Source of the DNA: Clostridiales bacterium
GTDB lineage: Bacteria; Bacillota; Clostridia; Lachnospirales; Lachnospiraceae
Direction: 5' to 3'
DNA: 52,070 bases
NCBI GenBank assembly: GCA_023663185.1
Contig: JAMPHY010000021.1
Span: 1-52,070, forward strand
Part shown: piece after piece, positions 43,769 to 52,070 of the stretch
Layout of the letters: each line of letters opens with the position of its first letter
Position numbering within the stretch: the first letter of the stretch is position 1
The notes under the pieces: model-generated
Told to the model about the DNA's origin: nothing
What the model saw: only the letters and a program-made list of their open reading frames with translations
Databases searched by the model: none
Made by a program: the position numbers and the translations under genes

Positions 43769-45358
43769 TCATACCATCCCAATTCTCTCAATAGCACAGC
43801 TATGCTCTTTCTTCTTCGCGTCATAGCTGATTCCGACAGCCACGACCTCGCCGCCGCAGCCCTGCAATACGGCAGGATAATTCTTTTCCATGACTTGCCG
43901 CAACGCCCCCTCAGATGACTTATTCCATTTCAGTTCAATAATCAGCGCTGGAAGCACAGATTTGGATTTCGGAATGTACACTACATCCGCAATCCCCTTT
44001 CCTGACGGGAGTTCCTCAACCTTAAGGTACTGGTCCAGCGCCGCAATATATGCAAATTTGACCACATACCGCAGTGACTGTTCATCATTATAGAAAGCAG
44101 GCGCATACTGTGTGTCATGTATTTCTTCTATAGCCCTTGCCACTGCCTCTGCATTTCCCGCAATTGTATCCTCTAAAAGTTTCCGGGAGCGGCTAATCAG
44201 ATCCAGCCAACTCTGATTTACGTTCCTGCCCCTCAAAATTTTCCGGAACTCACTCCTCACCTCTTCATTCGGGATATGCGCCGCTCCATCTTCTTCATGC
44301 CATGTCAGGTATCCTAAATGAATCAGCAGCGTCAACACATCATCACTGCTCCTGAAAGTTTCAATATCATTCTCAAAGCTTCCCGTATCGACCTCAACCT
44401 CTTCCCCGGCTATCAGTCTTGCAATAACGTCCTGCAGCCCTTCAAAATCCATGTTGATATAAGTCATCAGTGATTCCGCCGCCGAAGTTTTCTGCCAGTA
44501 AGAACGACATTTCCCCTCCTGCATGGCACACATTACGGAATACGGATTATAGACAGCCCCATATCCAGAGAAATCGTAGCCGTCGTACCACTGCCGGATT
44601 TCCCCAAAGTCCATCCCATATTTCCCACACAGCAGCCGCACATCATTTTCCGTAAATCCCGTGAATTCCACGAATCTTCCGGGTTCCAGAATGGTGTATT
44701 CTTTGAAATCCGAGATTGCCGATTGGAACCCGTCCTTCTTGATTGGCAGTATCCCCGTCATATAAGCCGCCGCCACTGCTTTCGGCGTGAAGCTGCCGTT
44801 TTTAAACCATTCCCTTAAGAGATTCAGGTATTTCTTCTGTACTGCCGTATCCCCCTTCGCTTCACGGATTAAGGCATCCCATTCATCGATGATAAACACA
44901 AACTCTTTTCCTGTTTTTTCCACACAGTCAATCATGGCGTCTGTCAGGCTCTTTCCAGCCAGTTCCGGCCAGCTTTCCGTCAGTTCCCTATATACTGCGT
45001 CAGCAATCATATTCGGCACATTGATAAGCGGGATATCCATTCTTGTCGCCTCGGAAATAAACCCGGTTATATCAAGGTTAATCACATGGTATCGGTTCAT
45101 GTGCCTAAGATACCCTTCTGTCTTTGCGACCTCCTTATCATCAAAAAGCGCATGGGAGTCACAGGAACAGTCATAATATGCACAAAGCATCTTTGCCGCA
45201 TAAGATTTGCCGAAACGTCTCGGCCTGCTGATGCATGTAAGTTTCTCCATTGTCCCTATGGTCTTATTGATTAATGCAGCTAATCCTGTTTTATCCACAT
45301 ATTCCGATTGCTGAATTTCCTGAAATCCTTTATTTCCGGGATTTAGATATGTCCCCAT
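43769..45358 (-). CDS. AAA-ATPase-like/PD-(D/E)XK protein, second copy
   Basis: A 529-residue member of the same broad family as the gene at 40669. It starts GTYLNPGNKGFQEIQQSEYVDKTGL and has Walker A-like SRPRRFGKSYAAKM, Walker B EFVFIIDEWDALI, and the C-terminal nuclease-like ADVVYIPKSKSVLPALIIELKW (D ... ExK). The start at 45358 follows AGGAGGAAAG; an upstream in-frame start adds 18 residues but lacks a site. A good promoter lies about 70-100 nt upstream. It abuts the truncated LysM gene, and its arrival may have caused the truncation. Confidence 0.87.
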   Translation of the reverse strand: MGTYLNPGNKGFQEIQQSEYVDKTGLAALINKTIGTMEKLTCISRPRRFGKSYAAKMLCAYYDCSCDSHALFDDKEVAKTEGYLRHMNRYHVINLDITGFISEATRMDIPLINVPNMIADAVYRELTESWPELAGKSLTDAMIDCVEKTGKEFVFIIDEWDALIREAKGDTAVQKKYLNLLREWFKNGSFTPKAVAAAYMTGILPIKKDGFQSAISDFKEYTILEPGRFVEFTGFTENDVRLLCGKYGMDFGEIRQWYDGYDFSGYGAVYNPYSVMCAMQEGKCRSYWQKTSAAESLMTYINMDFEGLQDVIARLIAGEEVEVDTGSFENDIETFRSSDDVLTLLIHLGYLTWHEEDGAAHIPNEEVRSEFRKILRGRNVNQSWLDLISRSRKLLEDTIAGNAEAVARAIEEIHDTQYAPAFYNDEQSLRYVVKFAYIAALDQYLKVEELPSGKGIADVVYIPKSKSVLPALIIELKWNKSSEGALRQVMEKNYPAVLQGCGGEVVAVGISYDAKKKEHSCAIERIGMV

Positions 45359-45426
45359 TAAAGCTTTCCTCCTGTCCGGCAGCTGCCCTTTATGAAAGCC
45401 GTCTTTTTGCAATACTGCTTTATTAG

Positions 45427-45455
45427 AGTTTATGCCCTAGATGTTAAAAAGTCAA
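45427..45455 (-). promoter_or_regulatory. Promoter for second AAA-ATPase gene
   Basis: On the minus strand TTGACT (45455-45450) and TAAACT (45432-45427) with a 17-nt spacer, about 62 nt leader before the ATG at 45358. Confidence 0.6.
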
Positions 45456-45578
45456 TGAGATATGGTAAAATCACAGTATTACGTGTAACAGTATGTTACG
45501 AATATCAGTTTAGCCATCGTAATATAGACGCATATACCTGATTTATAATTTTTTTATTTTTTCTTTATTTTTCCATAA

Positions 45579-45607
45579 TTGACTATCTGTTCTATTTATT
45601 ATATAAC
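45579..45607 (+). promoter_or_regulatory. Promoter for Hsp20
   Basis: TTGACT (45579-45584) and TATAAC (45602-45607), spacer 17 nt; leader of about 140 nt before the ATG at 45755. Confidence 0.6.
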
Positions 45608-45754
45608 ATATACAAGAGATGGGAGACGATATAAACGCTTCTCATATAATATTACAGGAAAGTTTCATTTAATTCCGGTAATAATAGTAAAGAATATGTA
45701 ACTGCGAATGCACTGAACAGTTGCACCAATATTATTTTAGAAGGAGTGATTTTT

Positions 45755-46207
45755 ATGTTAAGACCGGCATTATTTAACAACTACGGCTATAAGCCCGTAC
45801 TTTTTGAGGACTCTTTTGATAAGATGTTCGACGACGCATTCAGGGATTTCTGGGGGAACAACGAACTTGAGAGACGTGACGCTTTCAGAACCGATGTAAT
45901 CGACCAGGGTGATAATTATCTGCTTCAAGCGGAGCTTCCCGGATTTAATAAAGAAGACATTCATATCGATTTGAAGAATGACCTTCTTACCATTTCCGCT
46001 TCCCATAAGGAAGAGAAGAACGAGGAAAATCAAAACAAGTATATCCGCAAGGAAAGATATTACAGTTCATATTCAAGAAGCTTCAGCGTAAACGGTCTTG
46101 AAGCCGGAGATATTGACGCTTCCTATAATAACGGTATCCTTGAAGTGAAATTTCCGAAGAAGGAACTCGAAACTAAAGATTCCGTTCAGAAAATCGAAGT
46201 AAAGTAA
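45755..46207 (+). CDS. Hsp20/alpha-crystallin small heat-shock protein
   Basis: A 150-residue ATP-independent chaperone that holds unfolding proteins. The alpha-crystallin domain runs from about residue 42 to 135: RTDVIDQGDNYLLQAELPGF, KNDLLTISASHKEE, and the ASYNNGILEVKFPKKE motif (GxL). The short N-terminal arm is LRPALFNNYGYKPVLFEDSFD. The start at 45755 lies 7-8 nt after AAGGAG; an in-frame GTG 9 nt upstream overlaps that site. Single gene with its own promoter; heat control is likely but no CIRCE or CtsR box was recognised. Confidence 0.93.
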   Translation: MLRPALFNNYGYKPVLFEDSFDKMFDDAFRDFWGNNELERRDAFRTDVIDQGDNYLLQAELPGFNKEDIHIDLKNDLLTISASHKEEKNEENQNKYIRKERYYSSYSRSFSVNGLEAGDIDASYNNGILEVKFPKKELETKDSVQKIEVK

Positions 46208-46215
46208 AAGTATGA

Positions 46216-46257
46216 GTCTTCGTCTTCTTCACCTAAATAAGGGAAGGAGACGAAGAC
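46216..46257. terminator. Bidirectional hairpin between Hsp20 and SDR genes
   Basis: A 15-bp stem (46216-46230 against 46243-46257, one T-G pair) with a 12-nt loop between convergent genes; no strong T run on either strand. Confidence 0.6.
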
Positions 46258-46281
46258 AATATTCCACTTAAGATATCGGAC

Positions 46282-47034
46282 TTATTTCCCATAAGGACTA
46301 TCAAATTCTCTTTCTGCTTTTGCAACAGCCTCTTCAAGAGTAAGCCCTGTAAAATATGGCGCGTTAAGGTAACGTCCCGACTTCTTATCGTCAACAAAAG
46401 CGCCAACGGCAATACCGGGAATTGCACTTTCAGGAGCATTAGGAGCATGAGGTCCTCCAAGATCGGTTCGGCACCAACCCGGATCGGTGAGGTTTATCAT
46501 AACGTTTGTCCCCTCCACTTTTGAGCCTAAGTCGATAGTAATTTTATCCAAAGCAGCCTTGCTTGCAGAATATCCTGCCTGTTCGGGTTCAAGACGTATG
46601 CCGCTGGTTGTGTTTACAATTCTACCGAACCCCCTCTCTATCATTTTCGGCAGGAAATGATAGCATATCATCGCCGGCGCGATGGTGTTAATCTTAAAGC
46701 TTTCGGTATAATCCGAAACGGGCGTCTTGTAATAATCCGTGCGGTATGCTATTTGCATTCCTGCATTGTTCAAAACAATATCCACCACCATGCCCATACG
46801 GTCTATTTCGTCAAGCATAGCCTGCACGCTGTCTAAATTAGAAAGTTCCGCCTCAACGGCATAAGCCTTTATCCCCGTTGCCTTTATCTCTTCCAGCAGC
46901 TTTTCACAATGCTCCTTTTTCCTGCTGTGAAGTATAAGATTACAGCCCTGCCCAGCCATAAATTTTGCTGTGAGATTGCCTATCCCTCTTGCCGCACCCG
47001 TGATAATCGCCCATTTCCCTTTTACATTTACCAT
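46282..47034 (-). CDS. Short-chain dehydrogenase/reductase
   Basis: A 250-residue classical SDR using NAD(P)H. Motifs: cofactor loop ITGAARGIG, NNAG (LNNAGMQIA), catalytic Ser in NTTSGIRLEPEQ, Tyr/Lys in GYSASKAALDK, and the PGW(C)RTDLGG turn after strand 6. The Arg in the first loop region (HSRKK) hints at NADP preference. Substrate unknown. It lies downstream of an XRE-GyrI regulator on the same strand with its own promoter, so it may be that regulator's target. Confidence 0.9.
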   Translation of the reverse strand: MVNVKGKWAIITGAARGIGNLTAKFMAGQGCNLILHSRKKEHCEKLLEEIKATGIKAYAVEAELSNLDSVQAMLDEIDRMGMVVDIVLNNAGMQIAYRTDYYKTPVSDYTESFKINTIAPAMICYHFLPKMIERGFGRIVNTTSGIRLEPEQAGYSASKAALDKITIDLGSKVEGTNVMINLTDPGWCRTDLGGPHAPNAPESAIPGIAVGAFVDDKKSGRYLNAPYFTGLTLEEAVAKAEREFDSPYGK

Positions 47035-47065
47035 TGTAACATCTCCTCATTTCTATAGTGATGTC

Positions 47066-47095
47066 ATTCTACCATATTCTACTACCATACTTCAA
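47066..47095 (-). promoter_or_regulatory. Promoter for SDR gene
   Basis: On the minus strand TTGAAG (47095-47090) and TAGAAT (47071-47066), spacer 18 nt. A repeated TATGGTAG element lies in the spacer and could bind the adjacent XRE-type regulator. Confidence 0.5.
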
Positions 47096-47140
47096 TGATT
47101 TAAAAATAAATTCAGCATATTATATTTTTATAAATATCCA

Positions 47141-47809
47141 TTACTTACAAGCTATATAAATATCCATACTCTCTCCATCTGTTTCAAAACATGGGATAAC
47201 ATTTTTATCCGTATGTTCCAGACCGTTTACACGCATATATTCCATAAGCGTTTTATAGCCGTTCGGAATTATCACAAACGGGTTCTCAAAAGGACTCTCA
47301 ATATGTATCGCCGCATACCTGTGTGCTGCCTGCTCATGTATTTCAACATCAGGCGGAACAATCCCTTCCGGCAGTATCCATGCCGCTTCATATCCGTGCA
47401 TATTAAAGACATTTATCTGCTCCTGTGACACATTAGGGAAATCCCAGCCAATGACTTGAGGCTTATCCACGCCACAGTTTCTGGCAATGGAAAATACCCT
47501 GTCAATAGCGTCTCCTTCCGGCTCTGTGCTTATAACGGCATGTTTTATATAGCGGAATGCGGGAACGGTTTCGATACGCAGATTTGTATACGCCTCGCCG
47601 CAAGTGACCATATCGCCACGGAACAGGTCATCAAGCGAGCAGTTGAAAAAGGAGCAAAGCTCTAAAGCCTTATCCATTTCAGGCTGCGCTGTATCAAGCT
47701 CCCATTTTGATACGGTCTGGCGGCTGACATTCAGCTTTTCTGCCAAGTCCTCTTGTGTCATATTTCCCCGCAGATGTCTTAAAAACTGCAAATTTTTTCC
47801 GAAACTCAT
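47141..47809 (-). CDS. XRE regulator with GyrI-like effector domain
   Basis: A 222-residue protein. The N-terminal Cro/C1 helix-turn-helix (TQEDLAEKLNVSRQTVSKWE, about 18-37) and linker CSLDDLFRGD are followed by a GyrI/AraC-effector-like domain (about 75-222: LRIETVPAFRYIKHAVISTEP, HGYEAAWILPEGI, HRYAAIHIESPFENPF, and DIYIACK at the end). GyrI-like domains bind small drugs or metabolites, so this is a plausible ligand-sensing repressor of the SDR gene downstream. Confidence 0.83.
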   Translation of the reverse strand: MSFGKNLQFLRHLRGNMTQEDLAEKLNVSRQTVSKWELDTAQPEMDKALELCSFFNCSLDDLFRGDMVTCGEAYTNLRIETVPAFRYIKHAVISTEPEGDAIDRVFSIARNCGVDKPQVIGWDFPNVSQEQINVFNMHGYEAAWILPEGIVPPDVEIHEQAAHRYAAIHIESPFENPFVIIPNGYKTLMEYMRVNGLEHTDKNVIPCFETDGESMDIYIACK

Positions 47810-47963
47810 TTAAAAAGTCCTCCATTCTTACTCAATCTGTGAGTTTGTTTTTTACGCCGCGCCGTATTATCAGTATAATATTTTGCAAGTTTGACCGCAA
47901 CCAACTCATATGCGCTATTTTTTTAAATTATGCAACTTCAAAGTGCGCAGAGAATTAATCATC

Positions 47964-47992
47964 TTGCCGTATACCCGAAAAAACATTATAAT
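47964..47992 (+). promoter_or_regulatory. Promoter for aroA
   Basis: TTGCCG (47964-47969) and TATAAT (47987-47992) with a 17-nt spacer; start point near 47999 and a leader of about 37 nt. Confidence 0.7.
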
Positions 47993-48035
47993 AGGAGACA
48001 GCAATTTATCCTAAAACTAAGGAGCGCTATTTACA

Positions 48036-49343
48036 ATGGAGCAAATTTATCATGTCAGAAAATGGATGCCACATAACCCTATTGAAGTAACGGTGCCGGG
48101 TTCAAAAAGCATTACCAACAGAGCGTTAATGTTAGCGGCAATGTCAGACTGCGCTTGTACGCTAGAAGGCGTGCTTTTCAGCGACGATTCCAGAGCGTTT
48201 CTGTCCTGTCTGCAAAGTCTGGGCTTTGATATAAATATTGATGAAGAAAAAAGAAAAGTAGTCCTTCAAGGGACTGGCGGAAAAATCCCGCAGCAAAACG
48301 CCTGTATAAATGTCCGCAGCGCAGGAACTGCGGCACGCTTTTTGACCGTACTGTTGGCGTTTGCAGGCGGAGACTATGAGATGCAGTCGTCCGCGCAGAT
48401 GGCGAAAAGACCTATGCAGCCGCTTTTATCCATTCTGGAAAATGCGGGCGCGCGGATAGAATATCTGGGCGAAGAGGGGCATTTCCCCTTTATACTCCAT
48501 GCGCATAATCTGAAATTTACGAATATAGAAATTGATACCTCGCTTAGCAGTCAGTTTGCAAGCGCGCTGCTCATGGCGGGCTGTCTGCTGCCCGACGGTC
48601 TCTCGCTTACTATGACCGGAAGCAGAACCGGCGGTTCATATATTAAAATGACTCTCGCAGTAATGGAGCAGTTTGGAATCCATTTTACGCAAATAGAGTC
48701 TGCGTCCGGCAAAAAAACTTATGCTATTGCAGGCGGGCATTCTTTTGGAATCTCGCATTTTCTTATTGAGCCGGATTTATCGGGCGCAGCGTACTTTTAT
48801 AGTATGGCGCTGCTATTTGGAATTGATGTACTGGTTAAAAATGTACATCTTAATTCCCTACAAGGAGATATAAAATATGTAGAACTTCTTGCCACGCTGG
48901 GCTGCCGCCTTCAAGACAGTGATGAAGGACTATGGTTAAAAGGCAGCGGCGTTACGCATTTTAATGGACAAACGGTAGATATGAAAGACTTTTCCGACCA
49001 GGCCATGACATTCGCGGCGGTATCTATTTTTGCCGACACCGTGACGGAAATCGTGAATATCGGGCATATACGGTTTCAGGAGACAGACCGTTTAAGCGCC
49101 ATTTTAAACGAACTTTCCCGCATGGGAATACGGTGCGAGGAAATTCCCGAACAGGAAGGGATACGGATTTACCCCGGAGCTTGTAAACCTGCGCTTATTC
49201 ATACTTATGAGGATCATCGAATGGCGATGGCGTTTACGCTTGTCGGCATGAAAAGCGGTGGTATCGATATCGAGAATCCCGCCTGCTGTGCCAAAACCTT
49301 TGAAAATTATTTTGATTTAATTGATAGTTTGTATACGACATGA
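48036..49343 (+). CDS. aroA: 3-phosphoshikimate 1-carboxyvinyltransferase (EPSP synthase)
   Basis: A 435-residue enzyme of the shikimate pathway joining phosphoenolpyruvate to shikimate-3-phosphate. Motifs: PGSKSITNRALMLAA near residue 21, RSAGTAARFLT (the GT.R phosphoenolpyruvate loop), SSQFASALLMAG, and near the C-terminus RFQETDRLSAI and TYEDHRMAMAF. All expected Lys/Arg/Asp/Glu positions are present. No other aro gene is in the window, so it stands outside an aro operon here. AAGGAGCG lies 8-9 nt before the ATG. The SAGTAAR variant differs from the usual NAGT(A/T)xR. Confidence 0.93.
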   Translation: MEQIYHVRKWMPHNPIEVTVPGSKSITNRALMLAAMSDCACTLEGVLFSDDSRAFLSCLQSLGFDINIDEEKRKVVLQGTGGKIPQQNACINVRSAGTAARFLTVLLAFAGGDYEMQSSAQMAKRPMQPLLSILENAGARIEYLGEEGHFPFILHAHNLKFTNIEIDTSLSSQFASALLMAGCLLPDGLSLTMTGSRTGGSYIKMTLAVMEQFGIHFTQIESASGKKTYAIAGGHSFGISHFLIEPDLSGAAYFYSMALLFGIDVLVKNVHLNSLQGDIKYVELLATLGCRLQDSDEGLWLKGSGVTHFNGQTVDMKDFSDQAMTFAAVSIFADTVTEIVNIGHIRFQETDRLSAILNELSRMGIRCEEIPEQEGIRIYPGACKPALIHTYEDHRMAMAFTLVGMKSGGIDIENPACCAKTFENYFDLIDSLYTT

Positions 49344-49353
49344 GCTCATGTCG
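49336..49353. repeat. 18-bp perfect palindrome over the aroA stop
   Basis: CGACATGAGCTCATGTCG is a perfect palindrome that includes the aroA TGA (49341-49343) and ends 43 nt before the next gene. It has no T tract, so it may be an operator or an RNA hairpin rather than a classical terminator. Confidence 0.5.
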
Positions 49354-49396
49354 CCAAAAGCTGTAAATAGCAAAATTATATAAACAGGAGGCAATT

Positions 49397-51442
49397 ATGT
49401 GGATTGAGGGAAATTACAGGCGAAATTTAATGGACATGCACATTGACGATTGGAATCCGAAGTTCTTAAGCCGGCTGAACGTGGACGAATATGTAGACGC
49501 GCTTAAAGACGCCGGTATTCAGGCGGCAATGGTTAAAGGGCGGTCGCATACGGGGCTTGCATATTATCCGACTAAAATAGGCAGAATGCACAAAGGTCTT
49601 AAAGGCTTCGACTTTTTTGGCACGATGGTAGAGAAATGCCACGAAAACGGTATCGCCGTGGTTGCATATTTTTCTCAGATTTTTGACAACTGGGCGTATG
49701 AAAACCACCCTGAATGGCGGCTTGTGACCGGCGACGGAAAAGGATTGCAGGAATACCGCGGCACCAGTGATTTTAAGTCGGGGCGTTACGGCATTATGTG
49801 TCCGAATAATGAGGAATACAGGGAATATGTCAAGGCTTGTCTGACCGAAATGAATGAACTGTATGATTTTGAAGGAATGTTTCTGGACATGACCTTTTTC
49901 CCAGAGGTATGTTATTGTCCAAGCTGCCGCAAAAAATATAAAGTAGAGACCGGAAAAGAACTTCCAAGAATTATTGACTGGAATAGTCAAGAATGGCTCG
50001 ATTACGTTTACAAGCGCGATGAATGGCTGGCTGAATATGCCCGCTTTGCGACCGCTTGTGTGAAAAAAATCAAGCCCCATGTAACGATTGAACACCAATT
50101 TTCAAGGATAACAGGTCCGTGGATTGACGGCAGCTCAGAACTCCTTTTAGACGCTATTGACTGCGCCAGCGGCGATTATTACGGGGGATTTTTACAGCAG
50201 ACTTTCATTAATAAATATTATAAGAATGTTTCTCCCTATCTTCCGTTCGTATATCATACTTCGCGCTGCGATCCGGCGCTTGAATATCATACCACTACCA
50301 AGACGCAGGAAGAATTGTTATTGCATATTATTACGGCGTTAGTCCACAACGGCGCGTTTCTGCTTGTAGACGCAATCAATCCGGACGGCAGCATCGTACC
50401 GGACGTATACCATAATATTATGAAAAAAGTGTATGAGATAACCAGCCAATACGAGCAATATGTGAACGGCTGCCTCTATCATGACGCGGCGATTTGGTTT
50501 GCTTCCCATGCCAAATATGATCCGAATGAAACGCGCCACGATGTAATGGATAAGGTATTCTGGCCGAAATTCTATACAGAATCTCCGGTCTGCGCAGCAG
50601 CAATTCTTAGGGAAAACAATATTCCATTTGAGGTTATCGGCACTAAAAATATCCGCAGCGAAAGGGCAAAAGTGCTGATTTTATCCCATGTGGCAAATAT
50701 CCGCGATGAAGAAATGGACGAAATAGAGGCATACCTGAATGCAGGCGGCAATCTGTTAATAAGCGGCCATATCGGGAATAAAAGGCTGGAAAAACTGCTG
50801 GGCGTAAGAGTTATCGGACGCACGGAGCATAATTTCACTTATATGAGCCCTACTAATGCAGGCGCGGATTTATTTGCAGGCTTCAGCCACTTAGCGCCGC
50901 TTACCATTGACATGCACCAGACCGAAGTGGAAATAGTTGATAACGAAAATCTGACCGTTTTGGCAACAATGACGCTTCCGTACACCATGACAGGAACCTC
51001 TGAATTTGCGGCTATCCATTCCAATCCGCCCGGCGTCTATACGGACAGCCCATGCGCATTGCTTAAAGAAACTCAAAATAGTAAAATAATCTGGATTTCA
51101 GCGCCTATTGAGATGTCCAAGCCTTATATGAGCCGTCAAGTATATATGCGCATGGTGGATTATTTACGCGGCGAGGCTTCTTTTACCTCAAATGCGCCGA
51201 AGTTTGTGGAAGTTCTTGAATGGAATAAGAACGGCGTCGATTATTTCGCGGTAATAAACGAGCAGGAGGAATCACCTATTGCACCAATGTATGACATAAC
51301 TATTGAGGTTAAGGGCTGCGCCGATAAGAAGGCATATCTCCTGCCGCAGAAGACGGAATTGCCGAGCGAAATAATCAACGGCAATACCTTGAAAATCCAT
51401 CTTCCGAAACTGGAAGTATTCCATATTTTGCAAATACTATAA
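49397..51442 (+). CDS. Putative glycoside hydrolase (GHL6/beta-galactosidase-like fold)
   Basis: A 681-residue cytosolic protein, no signal peptide. The N-terminal TIM-barrel-like part has NVDEYVDALKDAGIQAAMVK, YYPTKIGRMHKGL, VAYFSQIFDNWAYENHPEW, EGMFLDMTFFPEVCYCPSC and VTIEHQFSRITGPW, as in hypothetical glycosyl hydrolase family 6. Acid residues at FLDMTFF and IEHQF are candidate catalytic groups. A flavodoxin-like segment (VLILSHVANIRDEEMDEIEAYLNAGGNLLISG) resembles the beta-galactosidase trimerisation domain, and a beta-sandwich closes the protein. CxxC at residues 175-180 is unusual. AGGAGG lies 7 nt before the ATG. Substrate unknown. Confidence 0.72.
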   Translation: MWIEGNYRRNLMDMHIDDWNPKFLSRLNVDEYVDALKDAGIQAAMVKGRSHTGLAYYPTKIGRMHKGLKGFDFFGTMVEKCHENGIAVVAYFSQIFDNWAYENHPEWRLVTGDGKGLQEYRGTSDFKSGRYGIMCPNNEEYREYVKACLTEMNELYDFEGMFLDMTFFPEVCYCPSCRKKYKVETGKELPRIIDWNSQEWLDYVYKRDEWLAEYARFATACVKKIKPHVTIEHQFSRITGPWIDGSSELLLDAIDCASGDYYGGFLQQTFINKYYKNVSPYLPFVYHTSRCDPALEYHTTTKTQEELLLHIITALVHNGAFLLVDAINPDGSIVPDVYHNIMKKVYEITSQYEQYVNGCLYHDAAIWFASHAKYDPNETRHDVMDKVFWPKFYTESPVCAAAILRENNIPFEVIGTKNIRSERAKVLILSHVANIRDEEMDEIEAYLNAGGNLLISGHIGNKRLEKLLGVRVIGRTEHNFTYMSPTNAGADLFAGFSHLAPLTIDMHQTEVEIVDNENLTVLATMTLPYTMTGTSEFAAIHSNPPGVYTDSPCALLKETQNSKIIWISAPIEMSKPYMSRQVYMRMVDYLRGEASFTSNAPKFVEVLEWNKNGVDYFAVINEQEESPIAPMYDITIEVKGCADKKAYLLPQKTELPSEIINGNTLKIHLPKLEVFHILQIL

Positions 51443-51455
51443 AACAGCCTCCGCA

Positions 51456-52070
51456 CTATTCAATTAACGGTGCAATCTCAGGCATAAGAACATTTTTAAA
51501 CTCATCAATCATCAACTTTCTGAATTTGAATTTAGGCAGCGCATTTTCATTTGTTTCCTTATAGGCGGCATAATCTGCGCTGTCTTTTAATTTATTTTCA
51601 TTTGCCAGCCCGCCATCACTATAATGAAATGCTTCATACTTGACATCTTCAAAATCCAGATACCATTTTTCAGCATATTTCTTGATTTCCGTATCAATAA
51701 CAGCATAGCGCATCTGGTTAATAATCGCAGAAATATCCTGCCCCATGAATTTTTCTCTGTTTGTTTCTATATCACGCACAACTTGAATAAGCAGCTCACT
51801 CAGCTTTGGATTATCGCCCTCAAATTCTGCTATGATTTCCCTAATTGTTCTTAGTTTAGTCGCAAATTCCGCCTCGTCAAAATCATTTTCCGCATGGTCT
51901 AATGTATCCACAAATCCCTGCAGCAGTTCGACAATATACTCAAAATCAATTCTTAGTTTGCTATATGCCACTAAATCATAATCATCCCATACGGTTTCTT
52001 CTACAGAGTTGGAATCATTGTCTGGTCTTTTAAGCTCTTCCACTACATTTTTATACATTGCGGCATAGTC
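51456..52070 (-). CDS. hsdR: Type I restriction enzyme R subunit (HsdR), C-terminal part
   Basis: The last 204 codons of an HsdR-like protein; the reading frame stays open to the window edge (DYAAMYKNVVEELKRP). Recognised elements are NREKFMGQDISAIINQMRYA, EKWYLDFEDVKYEAFHY and ENALPKFKFRKLMIDEFKN, typical of the helical C-terminal region that holds the motor to the methylase core. The nuclease and helicase domains would lie beyond the window, as may hsdS and hsdM. Its stop lies 14 nt after the convergent glycosidase stop, with no clear terminator. Confidence 0.8.
   Translation of the reverse strand, partial: DYAAMYKNVVEELKRPDNDSNSVEETVWDDYDLVAYSKLRIDFEYIVELLQGFVDTLDHAENDFDEAEFATKLRTIREIIAEFEGDNPKLSELLIQVVRDIETNREKFMGQDISAIINQMRYAVIDTEIKKYAEKWYLDFEDVKYEAFHYSDGGLANENKLKDSADYAAYKETNENALPKFKFRKLMIDEFKNVLMPEIAPLIE

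Larger units (their letters stand above)
45359..45754. other. Divergent promoter region before Hsp20
   Basis: 396 nt without a gene. It holds the minus-strand promoter of the ATPase gene, a perfect inverted repeat GTAACA-GTA-TGTTAC (45485-45499), the Hsp20 promoter, and a second TATAAT at 45655-45660 without a good -35. No CIRCE element was seen. Confidence 0.5.

Noticed and set aside
45485-45499. GTAACA-GTA-TGTTAC as a named operator
   Set aside because: It does not match CIRCE, CtsR, Rex or CopY sites; kept only as part of the intergenic description.
49466-50098. Minus-strand open frame of 210 codons opposite the glycosidase gene
   Set aside because: It mirrors a well-supported gene, has atypical composition and no ribosome site.

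Overview
The window reads as chromosomal DNA of a low-GC anaerobic Firmicute, most likely a Clostridia/Lachnospiraceae member. Supporting signs are AGGAGG-type ribosome sites, sigma-A promoters, a rubredoxin-first (reverse) rubrerythrin, a ComFB-like protein, a CarD-type regulator, an Rpn-type PD-(D/E)XK protein, two AAA-ATPase/PD-(D/E)XK proteins, a membrane-anchored GH25 muramidase with SH3b repeats, and an exosortase-like/VIT-vWA pair. No rRNA, CRISPR array, classical insertion sequence, integrase or origin was seen.

Layout. 0-2.4 kb: 3' part of a tRNA-Lys gene, then a Fic/Doc gene with a coupled DNA-binding partner and a small orphan protein. 2.5-13.6 kb: small accessory genes: MBL hydrolase, three XRE regulators, a frameshifted S51 peptidase, an APH-like kinase, an AlbA_2/Schlafen-type regulator, GrpB, Rpn, GNAT, a putative metal permease and ComFB. 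13.6-26.4 kb: more core-like genes: CarD, an ABC exporter, an adenosylhomocysteinase-family enzyme, an O-antigen-ligase-like protein, an AI-2E-family permease, a two-component system, rubrerythrin, Ogt, a D-2-hydroxyacid dehydrogenase and an MTA/SAH deaminase. 26.6-35.4 kb: a visibly AT-rich island with an unusual coupled operon (2000-residue GHKL/phosphoribosyltransferase-like protein, receiver-like protein, DUF2971 protein) and a divergent membrane protein. 35.6-45.4 kb: cell-envelope block (GH25, exosortase-like protein, VIT-vWA protein, truncated LysM protein) interleaved with two AAA-ATPase/PD-(D/E)XK genes. 45.7-52 kb: Hsp20, SDR, XRE-GyrI regulator, aroA, a GHL6-like glycosidase, and the C-terminal end of a type I restriction HsdR running off the edge.

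How genes work together. The adenosylhomocysteinase homologue carries H-x-E-x-K where canonical enzymes carry H-x-T-x-E/Q. With an MtaD-type deaminase 8 kb away, this points to SAH recycling through S-inosylhomocysteine. The best candidate for an undescribed system is the 26.6-34.1 kb operon. Its three genes overlap by 4 and 8 nt, and it combines two GHKL-like ATPase modules, one clear and one degenerate phosphoribosyltransferase-like module, a GAF-like region, a separate receiver and a possible ADP-ribosyltransferase-like effector. A 21-bp tandem repeat sits in its divergent promoter region. A second notable element is an eight-unit, exactly 11-bp-phased repeat upstream of the VIT-vWA/exosortase promoter.

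Limits: all functions are read from motifs by eye. No database search, structure prediction or composition count was run.
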